64,000 nt of DNA from Pseudogymnoascus destructans (Eukaryota; Ascomycota; Leotiomycetes; Thelebolales; Thelebolaceae). This document shows positions 13,523 to 24,555 of the stretch, one piece after another. Where the stretch lies: positions 248,001 to 312,000 of the forward strand of contig NW_020167524.1 in NCBI RefSeq assembly GCF_001641265.1. Direction: 5' to 3'. The position numbers and the translations under genes were made by a program. Positions within the stretch are counted from its first letter, which is position 1. The number at the start of each line of letters is the position of its first letter. Below the pieces are notes generated by a model. It ran no database searches. It had not been told where the DNA came from and was given only the letters and a program-made list of their open reading frames with translations.

Positions 13523-15153
13523 ACTATTCCACAATGCAGCAATCAAGTGTATGATGTAGTGGAGTGGTTTAGACAAGTTGTAACAAATGTTGAGTCTGAG
13601 AACTCAGGGATAAGTCAGAGGTTAGCACCTCACTGACTTTTCAGAAACAAGGAGTAACAAGATCAATGCTTGGAAGCTTGGAAAAGACGTGGAAGTATGT
13701 GATAGTCGATTTACTGTATTGTCTGCTTGCCCTTTCTTAAGGAAAGGGCAATCCTATTTATGCTAAAGGAATGTAGTTCTCTCATTTTCCAAGACTTTCC
13801 ATGACTTACCAGGCTTGGTAACTGTAGTCGACGTAAGAGAATCCCATAGAACCATCTCTTAGGTTCGTAGCCTATAGGAAGTAAAAGGAGGTCCAAGGTC
13901 AGAGTACCCCTATAGACAAATTATGTCATAGACAAATTATGTCATAACATAACCAATCTTGTGGGTAACTAAAGAGCGATGACATGTAATGAATCATAGA
14001 GGTTCGTAGGAGCTTTTAGAGCTATCGTTCATGCTCCTAGGCCTCTAGTTGGTAGAGATATGTCATGTGGTAGTATGAGTGATGTCATGTAATGAATCAT
14101 AGAGGGTTGTAGAGATATGCTATGTGGTAATATCGGCCCAGTAACTAAGGAGCGATGACGTGTAATTAATCATAGAGGTCTGTAGCAATCATTGAGTAGT
14201 ATTGCTCTTGTTGTTGGTGTGATAAGCCGAAATATGTATAGTGACTTGTAGTTTTGAGGAGGAGATTTCTAAGTTTGCTATTGAGTTTGATAGCAAACTG
14301 AGTGCAACAAATGTCAGTATGACATATGGTTATAAGGTGTTTTTTCAATGGTCTAAAGACTGCAACATCAAGTGGCTATAACACATGCAAAGTGTGTAGT
14401 AGCAGTATAAGGAGCAAGATGCGATTCTGTATGTAGTGTGATATAAAGTTTCCACTTATATGGCTATTATAGCCATTACAAATAAGAAGGCGTTGTCCTC
14501 TATCTGCCTTTGTACGTGTTGCTAGCTTGAATACGCGTTTTAACCATTCAACTCTATGTAGATTGCTTGTCCATCCTTTCTTGTTTATAGAGAAGTGCCA
14601 TTTATCAATAACATCCTGTAGAATCTAGCTTTACAGAACGTCAAGACCTTTGAATATAATAAGAGGGTTGATGGCTGTGCCGTCTATATAGATGCATTTA
14701 ACTACAGACACCCATTCTTAACGGCCTTGGTGTGCTTGATGGCGTGTATAGAGCGTGGAATTAACAATGATTCGAGTACATCCTATAGTTCTAATTGAAA
14801 AGCCGGTGTCTTATCTATGTTATACACGTTGTGTTCTTTGATTTCGAGACGGGTCACAAGGTCCTTGTACGCATTAAACCATCCTACTATCACTTCTTTT
14901 GTCTCCGTTCAGTCGTTTCTTCACAGTGTCCCTACAAATTCCAAGAGCTTTTGCAGCTGCGTATAGGGACTTGTACTTCTTGGACTAGATGCCTAAAACT
15001 GCCTTGGCGACTAGAACTTCAAGTTCCGCAGCACGTACACTTTTTTGACGGACCATTGTTGAGTTATGGTTGGGTATACGAGATCAACTAGGTGGTGGTG
15101 GGGTGAACTACGCGATTTACGCCATTAGACGACTTACGCCATGACCTACGTTA

Positions 15154-15450
15154 GGGGGATAAGGTGGAGAGATCGCCACAGGCCAAATTTACACCCGCCT
15201 TCAAAGAGATACGGGAGAGCTATCGCCATAATCGCAAGAAAAGAAGGAAAAGAAGGGGCAAATCACGCACATTACTGAGGATCGACAAAGAACACCAAAA
15301 GTCCTAGTAGCAGCTATCAACCATCCCTCCGCGCTGCCGTCACACATTACCGGCCAATCACTCGCCGGGCGGCCAGAGGCCACGACGCCATTGAGGCCAC
15401 GATCCTAACCTCGCCTCGGCCACCACACTCCACACGCCTCCCTCCTCCAC
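15154..15450. other. Upstream region of SED5
   Basis: Spacer between the Fot1-like element and the pentanucleotide array before SED5. It presumably holds the SED5 promoter. No gene or repeat is visible. Confidence 0.4.
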
Positions 15451-15590
15451 CTCACCTCACCTCACCTCACCTCACCTCACCTCACCTCACCTCACCTCAC
15501 CTCACCTCACCTCACCTCACCTCACCTCACCTCACCTCACCTCACCTCACCTCACCTCACCTCACCTCACCTCACCTCACCTCACCTCAC
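15451..15590 (+). repeat. Perfect (CTCAC)28 microsatellite in the SED5 leader
   Basis: Exactly 28 uninterrupted copies of CTCAC fill 140 nt and stop one base before the SED5 start codon. In the transcript this would be a G-free, pyrimidine-rich leader next to the AUG if transcription begins upstream of it. Confidence 0.95.
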
Positions 15591-15591
15591 C

Positions 15592-16776
15592 ATGGCCGTC
15601 TCCACCTCCATCCAAGACCGCACGTCGGAATTCCACTCGGTCCTCACTCAGGTCCAGAAGCAGCGGCGCTCGAACAAGATAGGCGCGCAGCGGCAGTCGC
15701 TGCTCAGCAACGCCCAGAAAGCAGATAATGCGTCTGCCACCGCTGAAAAACCAAGGCGGTCGGAGTTTGCGCGGCGTGCGGCGGAGATCGGGCGTGGGAT
15801 CTCGGGGACGATGGCGAAGCTTGAGAAACTCGCGCAGCGTGCGTCCCCCCCCTTCCCCCCGTCCAAGACGCAAGAGAAAAGAACCCCCAATTAACACCCT
15901 GCAGTCGCAAAGCGCAAAACCCTCTTCGACGACCGCCCCCTCGAAATCAACGAGCTAACCTACATAATCAAACAAGACCTCTCCTCGCTGAACACCCAAA
16001 TCTCCTCCCTCCAAACCCTCACCCGCGTCCAGAACCCGTCCGCCGCGCCCCAACAAACCGAGCACGCCAAAAACGTCGTATTCCTCCTACAAGGGAAACT
16101 AACCGACGTCTCGGCGAACTTCAAAGACGTCCTGGAACTCCGCACCCAGAATATCCGCGCCTCGCGATCGAGGACCGAGAATTTCGTGTCAGCGGTATCC
16201 TCACATGCGCTACCGACGGAGGGGCAATCCGCGTCCCCCCTCTACTCCACACCGGCGCGCGGCTCCCCCGCACCATCCTACAACCCCGCCACCGCCGGCG
16301 GCGCGTCGCAAGACCTCCTAACCCTCAACCCCGTCGGCGACCAACAGCTCCTCATGATGGAAGAAGCGCAGCCTCAGCACGCGTACATCCAGCAGCGCGG
16401 GGAAGCGATTGAGGCGATCGAGCGGACGATTTCGGAGCTGGGAGGGATATTTGGACAGTTGGCGGGGATGGTGAGTGAGCAGAGCGAGATGATTCAGAGG
16501 ATCGATGCGAATACGGAGGATGTGGTGGATAATGTGGAGGGGGCGCAGAGGGAGCTGTTGAAGTATTGGGGGAGGGTGAGTGGGAATCGGTGGTTGGTGG
16601 CGCAGATGTTTGGGGTGTTGATGGTTTTCTTTTTGTGAGTTTCTCTTACCCCTTTCTCCTTTTCCTCACATACCTTCGCCCAGACAGCTCTTGTGGTGCT
16701 GGCTGCTTCGACAACCCTCGCAAACGAGCAAAGACTAATAACAATAAACAGATTATGGGTCCTGGTAGCTGGCTAG
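15592..16776 (+). CDS. SED5: Sed5/syntaxin-5, Golgi Qa-SNARE
   Basis: Qa-SNARE of the cis-Golgi, the target SNARE for ER-derived COPII vesicles and for intra-Golgi traffic. Exons 15592-15838, 15905-16634 and 16752-16776 (introns GTGCGT...GCAG and GTGAGT...ACAG) join in phase to 333 aa, close to the usual size. The N-terminus carries the SIQDRTSEF peptide that in this family binds the SM protein Sly1. Next come the three-helix Habc region (including RRAAEIGRGI and FLLQGKLTDVSANFKDVLE), a Pro/Ser linker, and the SNARE motif (from about QQRGEAIEAIERTI to DNVEGAQREL, with the zero-layer Gln). A C-terminal membrane anchor ends in LLWVLVAG. Only the third exon completes the anchor; without splicing the frame stops at TGA within intron 2. 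The (CTCAC)28 array directly precedes the ATG. Confidence 0.96.
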
Positions 16777-18115
16777 CCATCTCCCCAAACAACACAACGA
16801 CACGACGTCTCCACAATTTCCTTCCTTCCATTTTCCTTAATCCGGCGCAGAGAAAGAACTAGTGGACCACAGCAACAGCATGTATGAATGAGTGGGCGGA
16901 TAATGTGTTAGATACCTTTTCTCGTAGAGCAGAGAGAGCATTTTTTTGTGCGGTACTGTATAACAGCGAGAAGACGGGATCAAATACCATAGAGAGATGG
17001 ATTGGGTGGGGAGAAGGTAGTGCTTGATACATGCGAATACTACATACTTAATAACTGTTCACTGATCCGTTCCGTATACATTCTATCTGGTTTGGTTGTT
17101 TGAGAGTGGGATGGGACAGGCGCTGGGGTTATTGGCCCTTATGCAATATTTTGTCTTTTGGTTGGGTAGGATTTTCATTCCATTATCGCACTTACATATT
17201 TCCCGGTGTGTTATTATATAACTCCCGTGTGTAAGTGTGCAAGACCCTATCTTATCCCGTACCTCTTCTTGGTCCCTATTTAATGTCTTGTCTTTTGGTA
17301 GGTAGAAGTTTCATCCTATTGTCGTTCTATTATCCCCCTACCTATTTTCGGGCGTTATTACCCAACTCTTGTGTGAAAGCATGCCAGCCACTGGAACCTA
17401 TCTTATCCCATTCAGTAATTGTTCTTGCCCCCCTTTCTGATAGACAGTAGGAAGTTCCTATCCTGTCCCGTACTTTTCTCAGTGCCCCTTACGACAGCGA
17501 CGGTTGTGTCGTTTTATCCCCACCCGAAAATCGTTGTGGAAATGTGGGATACGGCCTGTTTTTTATGCCATTCTTCTATTGGTGCCCTTACTATTTCCTA
17601 GCGTCATATCGAGTTCGTAAGTGCATGGTTATCCCATACGCTACGTTACTATAACTCATTGACAGTCATATTCCCCTCATTGAATGTTATATTTCCCCCC
17701 TCAAACGAATTCACTGCATCCAAACTAAATCCCCAAGTCTCAGCGACTTCCTCACTAAACCCAGAGGGAATGCTGCTCTCCAAGGCTATCATATTCCTCT
17801 TTCGCTCCTAGTCAAAATAGTATATGAATTTATAGTTCGATATATTACTTTCTATTTAGGAGGCCTTTGAGGGCGAGATGACGAGGAGCCTAGGTGCTTT
17901 CCGAGCAACTATAACTCCAGCTTCTGTCCTTGTAAAATCCCCGCTAGTAAACGCCAGATCGATTCACCGAGCCTCTGTACAAAAAGGGACCTTCCAAGCA
18001 ACTCCGCATCTCGAAGTCGACCGGGTCCATTCTGCAAAAAGGGACCTTCCGAGCAACTTTAGCCTTCATTAGCTCGATTCTAAACCAAGTATAACCGTTT
18101 TTCTCCTCCTCACAC
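16777..18115. other. Intergenic region with a degenerate ~137-bp tandem duplication
   Basis: 3' flank of SED5 and 3' flank of the convergent Fic gene. Two diverged copies of a unit starting TGTCTTTTGGTTGGGTAGG (17152) and TGTCTTTTGGTAGGTAG (17289) are about 137 bp apart and share downstream blocks (TATCTTATCCC, CGTTATTA). A shorter repeat, AAAAAGGGACCTTCC, occurs near 17980 and 18036. No gene is supported. Confidence 0.5.
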
Positions 18116-19179
18116 TCAAGCTGCTGCGCGGAGTCTTTCTCTGAACGTCTTGAAGCGAGTGCATGCTTCCTTGATAAGCAGTGATGACAGCCCTGACCAT
18201 GCTGGCTTTACACTTTGCTCATCGTCATCCACTCCTAAACTTTCCATCTCTGACGCCCTAGTCGCAACCTCAAGGTATGCAGTGCGGCTAGGTTCTTCTT
18301 CGCCAAGAGGAATGACGATGCCGGCATATTTGAGTAGGACCGCATTCAGGAGAAGTCGGCACATACGGCCATTGCCATCGACGAAAGGGTGGATGTTAAC
18401 GAACTTATGGCAGTATTTTGCAGCGAGTGAGAATGGGTCGAGGGCTCCTTCCTGCTCAGCCTTGGTGATATCACGGTTGAAATCTTGCACGAGATTGCGC
18501 ATTGCTGAGGGGATGCTCGCTGGCGAGACAAAGCCGTTGAAACCAGCGGATACCATTACCTTACGGTACATGCCAGCGTATGTCGAGGACTTGTCACCTT
18601 CTTCCAAATCGACGCCGTCGCAGAGAATGCCATGTGTGTTTTCGGTAAGTGGTTCATTGAAACCGACCATGTGGATGACGATGTACTTGACGCCTTGGCA
18701 TGCTGGATGGTCTCTCTCCTACTGCGGATAACAGCACTATAACTCGCATCGAGTCCTTGCTGGATGAGGTGGTTGCGTGTTGCGAGGTACTCTGGGTCGC
18801 GATCTGGGATTTCAGATGGCACAGAAAGCCCAAAAAAGATCTTCTCGCATATTTTCAAGGTAATATTGTGCTCAGATCCTGCCTTTTCGATGAAATTCGA
18901 TCCAAAGATCATCGAAACCATAGAATCGACGCTGTCCTTTTCGTAGGCGTCTGCTTGAGCTGGGGTGAGATTCTCCATCACCTCCTGAACCTCCTCGAAG
19001 AGGCCGTGGGTTTGCTTAAACAAGTCGTCAGGGTCTTCATCAATTTTACTCAGGCTGTAGTAGTCGTATGTTGAGTCCATTCTGATAGTGAAGTTGGCCC
19101 GAATTGCTTTGTTTGAGACGCTACCCCAGTGAGGGAACCGTTTTCGCAATGTACCCCGAAGTGATTTTGACAAATTCAT
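18116..19179 (-). pseudogene. Fic-domain protein, single frameshift (pseudogene or sequence error)
   Basis: Fic proteins transfer AMP or another nucleotide moiety to target hydroxyls. The C-terminal half (18116 to about 18697) holds the catalytic motif HPFVDGNGR with the active His. The N-terminal half (from 19179) carries a SNFIEKAG segment matching the inhibitory (S/T)xxxE helix of class II Fic proteins, with Glu kept and Lys in place of the usual Gly/Asn. The two halves lie in different frames, and the break falls at about 18690-18697 within a run that otherwise reads continuously (…QHAK / VKYIVIHMVGFNEP…). No room exists for an intron there and a single missing base would restore the frame. 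Apart from that the gene looks well preserved, so an assembly error is possible. Confidence 0.8.
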
Positions 19180-20103
19180 TGTCGAGAGATTGATGAGGTA
19201 AGGTTGAGATTAGGAAACAGATCAGTCCAAGTTTTTCGTGGGCTCGACATCGTGGTGGTGGTGGTGGACAGTTGGGGTGTGTTAGAGAGTTGAGGAGTCG
19301 AGGAGGAGTAAAATAGGTTAGGTAGAATATATATGTAAACAAGCTTTGTTAGGCTTTCATGTTAATCATTAGCGCACCTATGAATCAGACCTGTGACTTA
19401 TACTATAACTCTAGCGTTATCAAAAATGCAACCCTATCCTTATAACTTAAGAAAGGAGAGTAAGATTGAGTAGACCAAATAGAACACGCATACTCCCGGA
19501 AAGTGACTCATTTGCCAGCTGTTCCTGCTCTCTCAGCTCACTATGCTGTGCAGGAGCCATCCGATCAGTAATATAGCGAAATTCCAGGACCCGTATTGAA
19601 CGGATGCGACGATCGTCTGTTGCACCGCTGAGAATAGCTGTGAGCTTGCGGAGTCTGTCGGTGTCGATGTTTATTTGGCGGAAGGACCTCCGAAGTTGAA
19701 TCCCAGGCGTGGTTTTCTGAGCAAGAACCAACGATTAATTCTCCGGGACTGGAGTATTCACTCATACTGCTGTTCGTAGAAGCTGATCTATGCACGTATC
19801 TGTTAGATTATATAGACCCACGAATGGTTTTAGGGTATCGTTGCCTAATCCCTGCCTAGCTGGATAAAGCTATGGCTCGAATCAGGGGCGGGTCGATAGG
19901 GATGTTATAAGCTTAAATTATATGTGGTATTTCTTGCTTATGATGATACGTCTCATGTTGTACGTCGCTAAATTCAGACTTTCAGAATTTATGTTTGTAG
20001 TCGGGCTGATGAGTAACTCGAAAGTTGCCGAGTAGTATTTTGTAAACCTGTTGCAACTGACGGCGACGGGAGATGGTATGGAAGGTGTTGTGGATGGAGA
20101 GTG
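19180..20103. other. Intergenic region, no supported gene
   Basis: 5' flank of the Fic gene followed by AT-rich sequence before the second Fot1-like relic. A 94-codon minus-strand frame (19447-19731) has mixed composition but no recognisable domain, so I do not call it. Confidence 0.4.
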
Positions 20104-21714
20104 CTCGATGCTCCACCCACCCGCTTCGCTCGTAAGTGGCGACAGCAAGATGTGCGACACATAAAACGAAGAAAAAGACGCCTTATATAGCAACTATATA
20201 ACTATATAATTAAAACATAAAATCAATAGAACTACTATCACTATCGCTACTGCCACTATCGCTACTACTATCACTTTGATCCTTACTATACCGTAAAATT
20301 ATCACTTTTGATTTCTACCCTTCCTTCTTCCGCTCTGCTACCCGCTTCTTCTCAACCTTACGCTTTTTAATTTCAATTTTACGTGCTTGCGCTTGTAGCT
20401 GCTTTACTACTTGGTCCGATTCCCTTGCTGCTCTTGCGTCTGCTTTTGCTTGCAACTTTGCTTCCTTCATTTTTCGTGCATCTGATGCATATAACTGCCC
20501 TCCTTTCAGTAGTGATTTCCGTGCCCTTGCCCTTGCTGCCTTCTGCTCTACTACACGTAAAGTAATAATATTTAGCTTAGTCTTATAGAGCTCTGCCTAG
20601 TGTAGAACAACTGTAGTTCCACGTGCAAATGATCAAAACCCTTCTCTTAAAGGCGATGAGAAAGCTTCCTCTACTCTCTTCTGCCAATGTTCAACCGCTG
20701 CTTGCACACTTCGCATAGTTGTTTTCGGTGTTGAGATAATATTGTACGAAGCAAATGGCTCATAATCAGGTGTCTAATTCCGAGTCTCTTGTATCTTGTC
20801 AATTACAAGTGGAGGATTATATATAGTCCTGCATTTCTCTAACTAGATTGAATTGTGCGGACAGTTAGAGATTGCCGTCGGATTTACGGGAGGTCTGAAA
20901 GGAACGTACGACTCATAGTCGTAGCTACGCTGCTTGATCAAGTGCCTTTTGATGAAAGTTTTGCACTGCTTAAAAACCGCTACATCAAGAGGTTGTAATA
21001 GATGTGTTGTATGAGAGGAAGGCAGCAAATAACAATGTTATGCTCTTCTGCTAATGTAAGAAAGCGCTCTGTTTTATGAGAGTCATAGCCGTCGAGTAAT
21101 AAAGGCGAGTATCATCTGGTCCCATATGCTCCGCAGATAGTTGGATAAAATGCATAAGGCATTAGATTGCAATGTCGTCGTTTGAATACCCGCTCTCATT
21201 TACAATAATGAGGGCATTTGACTCAAGGTCATCATTATACCATGAATCTATATGAAGTTTGCTAGGGATAATGATGTCCCAATTACAGTAACAGAGAGCC
21301 GATTCTTAAGATTATCAGCAGTTCACTGCTTTACACCGATTGGTACAATAACAGCCGTAGACTTATAACACCCAATCATATAGCCAGTCTCATCAACGTT
21401 ATATGTGAGAAAGAATTCCTCAAACACCTCTTTCTTTTGTGCTTGCTTCCGATGCCCGTAGTATCATAGATCGGTTGGCAAGGACCCCACGCTCAAGTTG
21501 GCTGTATATGTACTTGGTTGTTTTAAGAAGAACTGTTAGGCCTCATTAAGGCGAGCAGTCCTACTAGGATCGTTATTGCGAGGCATTGTAGATACTACGT
21601 TATGAATAATACTATTATTTTCTCTATATATCAAAGTAGCGGTGTACGCACATCTTGCTATCGTACGCACAACTTGCTGTCACCACCTACGAGCGAAGCG
21701 AGTGGAACACCGAG
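20104..21714 (-). mobile_element. Second Fot1/pogo-like transposon relic
   Basis: Imperfect inverted repeats of about 55 nt lie at 20104-20158 (CTCGATGCTCCACC..., then GCTTCGCTCGTAAGTGG) and 21640-21714 (complementary, with small gaps). Between them, on the minus strand from an ATG near 21584, a decayed DDE_1 transposase is readable: NVDETGYMIGC with the first Asp, and HTTHLLQPLDVAVFKQCK (about 20935-21010). Premature TAG/TGA/TAA codons interrupt it at many points. The left TIR has a 4-nt insertion relative to the right. No certain target duplication was found. The inverted repeat differs from that of the element at 11.2 kb, so it is a separate family. Confidence 0.75.
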
Positions 21715-22315
21715 TAGTATAGGGTCGAGTGAGAGGTCTGGTCTGTATGCGGATGGCCCAACAACCGAGCAACAACAAGAAAGGCAAGAACAACCCCACG
21801 ATGGACGGCGAGACGCCGTCACATCCACCATAATACATCTCAATATCAAACGAGCAAGTCACAAAAGCATATGAATCACAACCACAAATAAATGCAACGG
21901 GTATTATTGCAGAACAGCTCTTTAATTCCCCCTCATACCAACCTAGCTAAACCCACCCTCTCCCCCCTCCCCACCCACAAAGAAACAGCACCACAAAGCA
22001 TACACCCTCCCGATCTCCCGTCTATCCAGACCATCCGAGAAGTGGGCATTCCCAGATAACACCTTCCCTGCGCGGCGGTGACCTATCCAGCGAAACTATC
22101 CGAGCAAGAAGCCTGACTGCCCCCACAGGAGGAAAACGAGGAAGAGAGCGAGAAAGACAAGGAAGAAAGAACAAGTCGGGGCACCAGCCATCATATATCT
22201 CATCTAAACCCCCAATCGCAAGGTGCATCATTGGTATCGTACAAGTTTCATTCGCGGCGGCCGACGAGCAGATTGAGGAATTGAGTGCTGGTGGGCGGAG
22301 GGCGAGGCGAGGTGC
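21715..22315. other. Intergenic, 3' flank of the DEAD-box gene
   Basis: No gene, repeat or RNA recognised. It contains the 3' untranslated region of the helicase gene. Confidence 0.4.
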
Positions 22316-24555
22316 TTACCAGCCGTCATCCTTATCGGCGGCGACGCTGGGGGCAGTCACGGTGACGGTTGGGATGGGGACCTCGATCTCCTTACCCTTA
22401 CCCTTGATGTCACTACCGCTAACGCGCGGCACATTGGGGTTGACTGGCTCGAGGACGGCGAGGGCCGCAGGAGCAACGACCTTCTGCTCTGGCTGAGCGT
22501 TAGGGTTACGTGGCTTCATGCCTGGAAGGAAGCGCGGCACGGTGGGGGTGTTCATGACAAGGTTCTTGCTGACGTTGTCGGCGAGGACGTCAATGATCTT
22601 ATCAGCCACGGGGGCGGCAGCCTCCTCAGCATCGTCGCCGCCAAAGTCGGAGTCAACCTCGAACTGCAGCTCGGCGGCGCCGCCCTCGGGGACGAAGGCC
22701 TGCAGGAAGTCCGGGATGGGCTGGTTGGTCTCGCTGAGTGTCTTGACGAGGTCGAGAGCCAGGTCCTCGTTGCGGTCGCAGTAGAAGGAGGTGGCGAGGC
22801 CGCGGTTGCCGATGCGAGCGGTGCGACCTGGGAGGTGGGGTTAGTTTGGGGTTGAGAGGAATGGGGGAGGGGAGGGAGCTTACCAATACGGTGGGTGTAC
22901 TCCTCAATACCGCCAAAGTTGGCGTTGGGAAGATCGAAGTTGATGACGTGCATCACGTTCTTGATATCGAGACCACGAGCGGAGACTCCGGTCGCGACGA
23001 GGATGCCAACGGCACCGATGCGGAAAGAACGAATGGCATCCTCACGCTCGCGCTGGGTGCGATCAGAGTGGATTGACGTGGAGGGCATACCGATGTTGTA
23101 CAGGTAGTCGTCGAGCTCGTCAGCGCTACGCTTGCTGTTGACGAACACGATGGTACGGGCGGGGGGACGCGAGTACAACAAGTCGAGGAGAGCCTGGCGC
23201 TTGGCGGATGGCTCGACGTAGATGACGTTTTGCTCGATGTTGGTGGATGTGGATCCAGCACGGCCGACGCGGATGCGGACAAAGTCGTTGGCAAGGTGCT
23301 CCTTTGCAAGGTCGCGGGCAGCCTTGGGGAAGGTCGCGGAGAACATCATGTAGGTGATGTTGCCATCCTCCTGGTCTGAGAAGGTGTTAGTTGGGGGATG
23401 GATCTAGAGATCGATCTGGGGACTGGAGAAGGACTTACCACCGCCGTTCATGATGACCTTGAACTCATCTTCCCAGTCGGAGCTGAGCATCTCGTCGGCC
23501 TCATCGACGATCATGTACTTGAGGCGGCACAGAGAGAGACGCTCTGGCTCATTGGTGATGAAATCAACGAGACGACCTGGAGTTCCAATGAGAACATCGC
23601 AGCCCTTGGCGATCTGGTTGAGCTGGTCGCGGCGGGGGCCACCACCATACACAACACATGGACGAAGCATCGAGCGGTAGCAGAAACGACGAGCCTCGTT
23701 GAAGATCTGCACGGCAAGCTCACGGTTGGGACAAACGATGAGCATGAGTGGCTCGGCACGAGTAAAGTTTCGGGGATCTGGGACGAAAGTCGCCGGGTTG
23801 GGGCGTGGTGCACACAACTTCTTGGCTTTGCCCATGAGTTTGGACAGGGTGGGGATCAAGAAGGCACCAGTCTTGCCGGAGCCTGGGAGAGATTGTTAGA
23901 TTGTGTGTGATGGTTGTAGGAATGGGGGAAGACTTACCAGTTTGGGCACAGGCGACAATATCATGACCCTGGAAGATGGCGGGCAATGTGTAGCACTGAA
24001 CCGGTGTGGGAACGGTATAGCCAGCCAGACGAACATTGGCAAGCATGACGGGGTGGAGTCCGGCATCATCGAAGCTGAGAACAGGCTTGATACGAACGGT
24101 TCCCTCCTGGACAACGTTGATGGAGGTAACACTGCGAAAGATTAGAATGGAATGGTAATGGAGGAGCAAGAAACATACCCTGAGAAATCGATGCCAGTAG
24201 TAACATGAACGTCAGATCCGAATAGTTGCTTCTCAAGAACAGGGTGAGCTGGGCCGACATCACCATACTCATCACACCACTCATACACGGTGGCGTTGTT
24301 GGCCCAGCCCTCATCCTGGAGAACATCGCCAGGAGCGAGAATAGGGCCTTCGCCTTCAGCGGCGCGACGCTCAGCCTCAGTCATGTTGTAAGCCGCATAG
24401 TTGTATGCGACACGGGTGGCATGGCCGCTCTGCTTGATCCACTGGGAGTGGCGGGGATCCTCTGGGAGGTTGGGGTCGAAGGGGCTACGAACCTCCTCCT
24501 CGTTGCCCTTTTCCTTGCCGTTAGGCAGGACGGCAGCAGCAACGTCTGCAGACAT
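22316..24555 (-). CDS. Ded1/DDX3-like DEAD-box ATP-dependent RNA helicase (672 aa, 5 exons)
   Basis: Exons (minus strand) 24179-24555, 23938-24131, 23439-23882, 22884-23375 and 22316-22827; the four introns are 47, 55, 63 and 56 nt, all GT-AG, and the total is exactly 673 codons with the stop. All DEAD-box motifs are visible: Q motif GYTVPTPVQ, I AQTGSGKT (split by intron 2), Ia PNRELA (usually PTRELA), GG, Ib TPGRLVD, II DEAD, III SAT, IV IVFVNS, V ATGVSARGLD and VI HRIGRTAR (split by intron 4). The core resembles Ded1/DDX3, which unwinds mRNA leaders during translation initiation. However, the N-terminal ~125 residues lack the Gly/Arg/Ser-rich Ded1 extension and instead hold a conserved-looking acidic/aromatic segment. 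The C-terminus (DDGW) also lacks the RGG tail. A GTAAGC overlaps the stop codon and could in principle be a donor. Confidence 0.9.

Larger units (their letters stand above)
11541..14324 (-). mobile_element. Solo LTR copy C (outermost of the nest)
   Basis: One member of a family of ~920-bp LTRs (TGTCATAC...CATTACA, read here on the minus strand). It sits in the Fot1-like transposase and is itself split by copy B after 11654, resuming at 13523. No clear 5-bp target duplication is seen (AGTAT on the left, TATGG on the right), and transposase sequence is missing at the junction. The copy therefore probably sits at a deletion or recombination breakpoint rather than a clean insertion. Confidence 0.8.
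11380..15055 (-). pseudogene. Decayed Fot1/pogo-family (DDE_1) transposase
   Basis: Read on the minus strand from an ATG near 15055, the N-terminus is a Psq-type helix-turn-helix (MVRQKSVRAAELEVLVAKAV...) with in-frame TAG stops where CAG would be expected. The CENP-B-type DNA-binding segment is missing. The DDE region follows (14330-14870): a NIDKT segment with the first Asp, an EWVSVVKCIYIDG stretch, and ICNGYNSH where the second acidic residue of a D-G-H motif is replaced by Asn, then a PLDVAVFRPLKKHL segment. The C-terminal tail reappears beyond the LTRs at 11380-11540. About 100 or more residues between the two halves are lost. It is inactive. Confidence 0.8.
11216..15151 (-). mobile_element. 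Fot1/pogo-like DNA transposon (Tc1/mariner superfamily), carrying three nested LTRs
   Basis: Perfect 20-bp terminal inverted repeats (ACGTAGGTCATGGCG... at 11216-11235 and its complement at 15132-15151) are flanked on both sides by TA (11214-11215 and 15152-15153), the target duplication of the Tc1/mariner superfamily. A decayed pogo/Fot1-type transposase is readable on the minus strand on both sides of the LTR nest. A perfect 10-bp inverted repeat (11283-11292 / 11299-11308) lies near the 3' end and could act in termination. Without the LTR material (11541-14324) the element is about 1.15 kb, well below the usual 1.8-2 kb, so it also has internal deletions. Confidence 0.85.

Noticed and set aside
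11541..14324. Reading the repeated blocks as a CRISPR-like or satellite array
   Set aside because: The units are ~920 bp with TG...CA ends and 5-bp target duplications, which identifies them as LTRs.
19447..19731. 94-codon minus-strand frame
   Set aside because: No domain, no splice partners and no supporting context.
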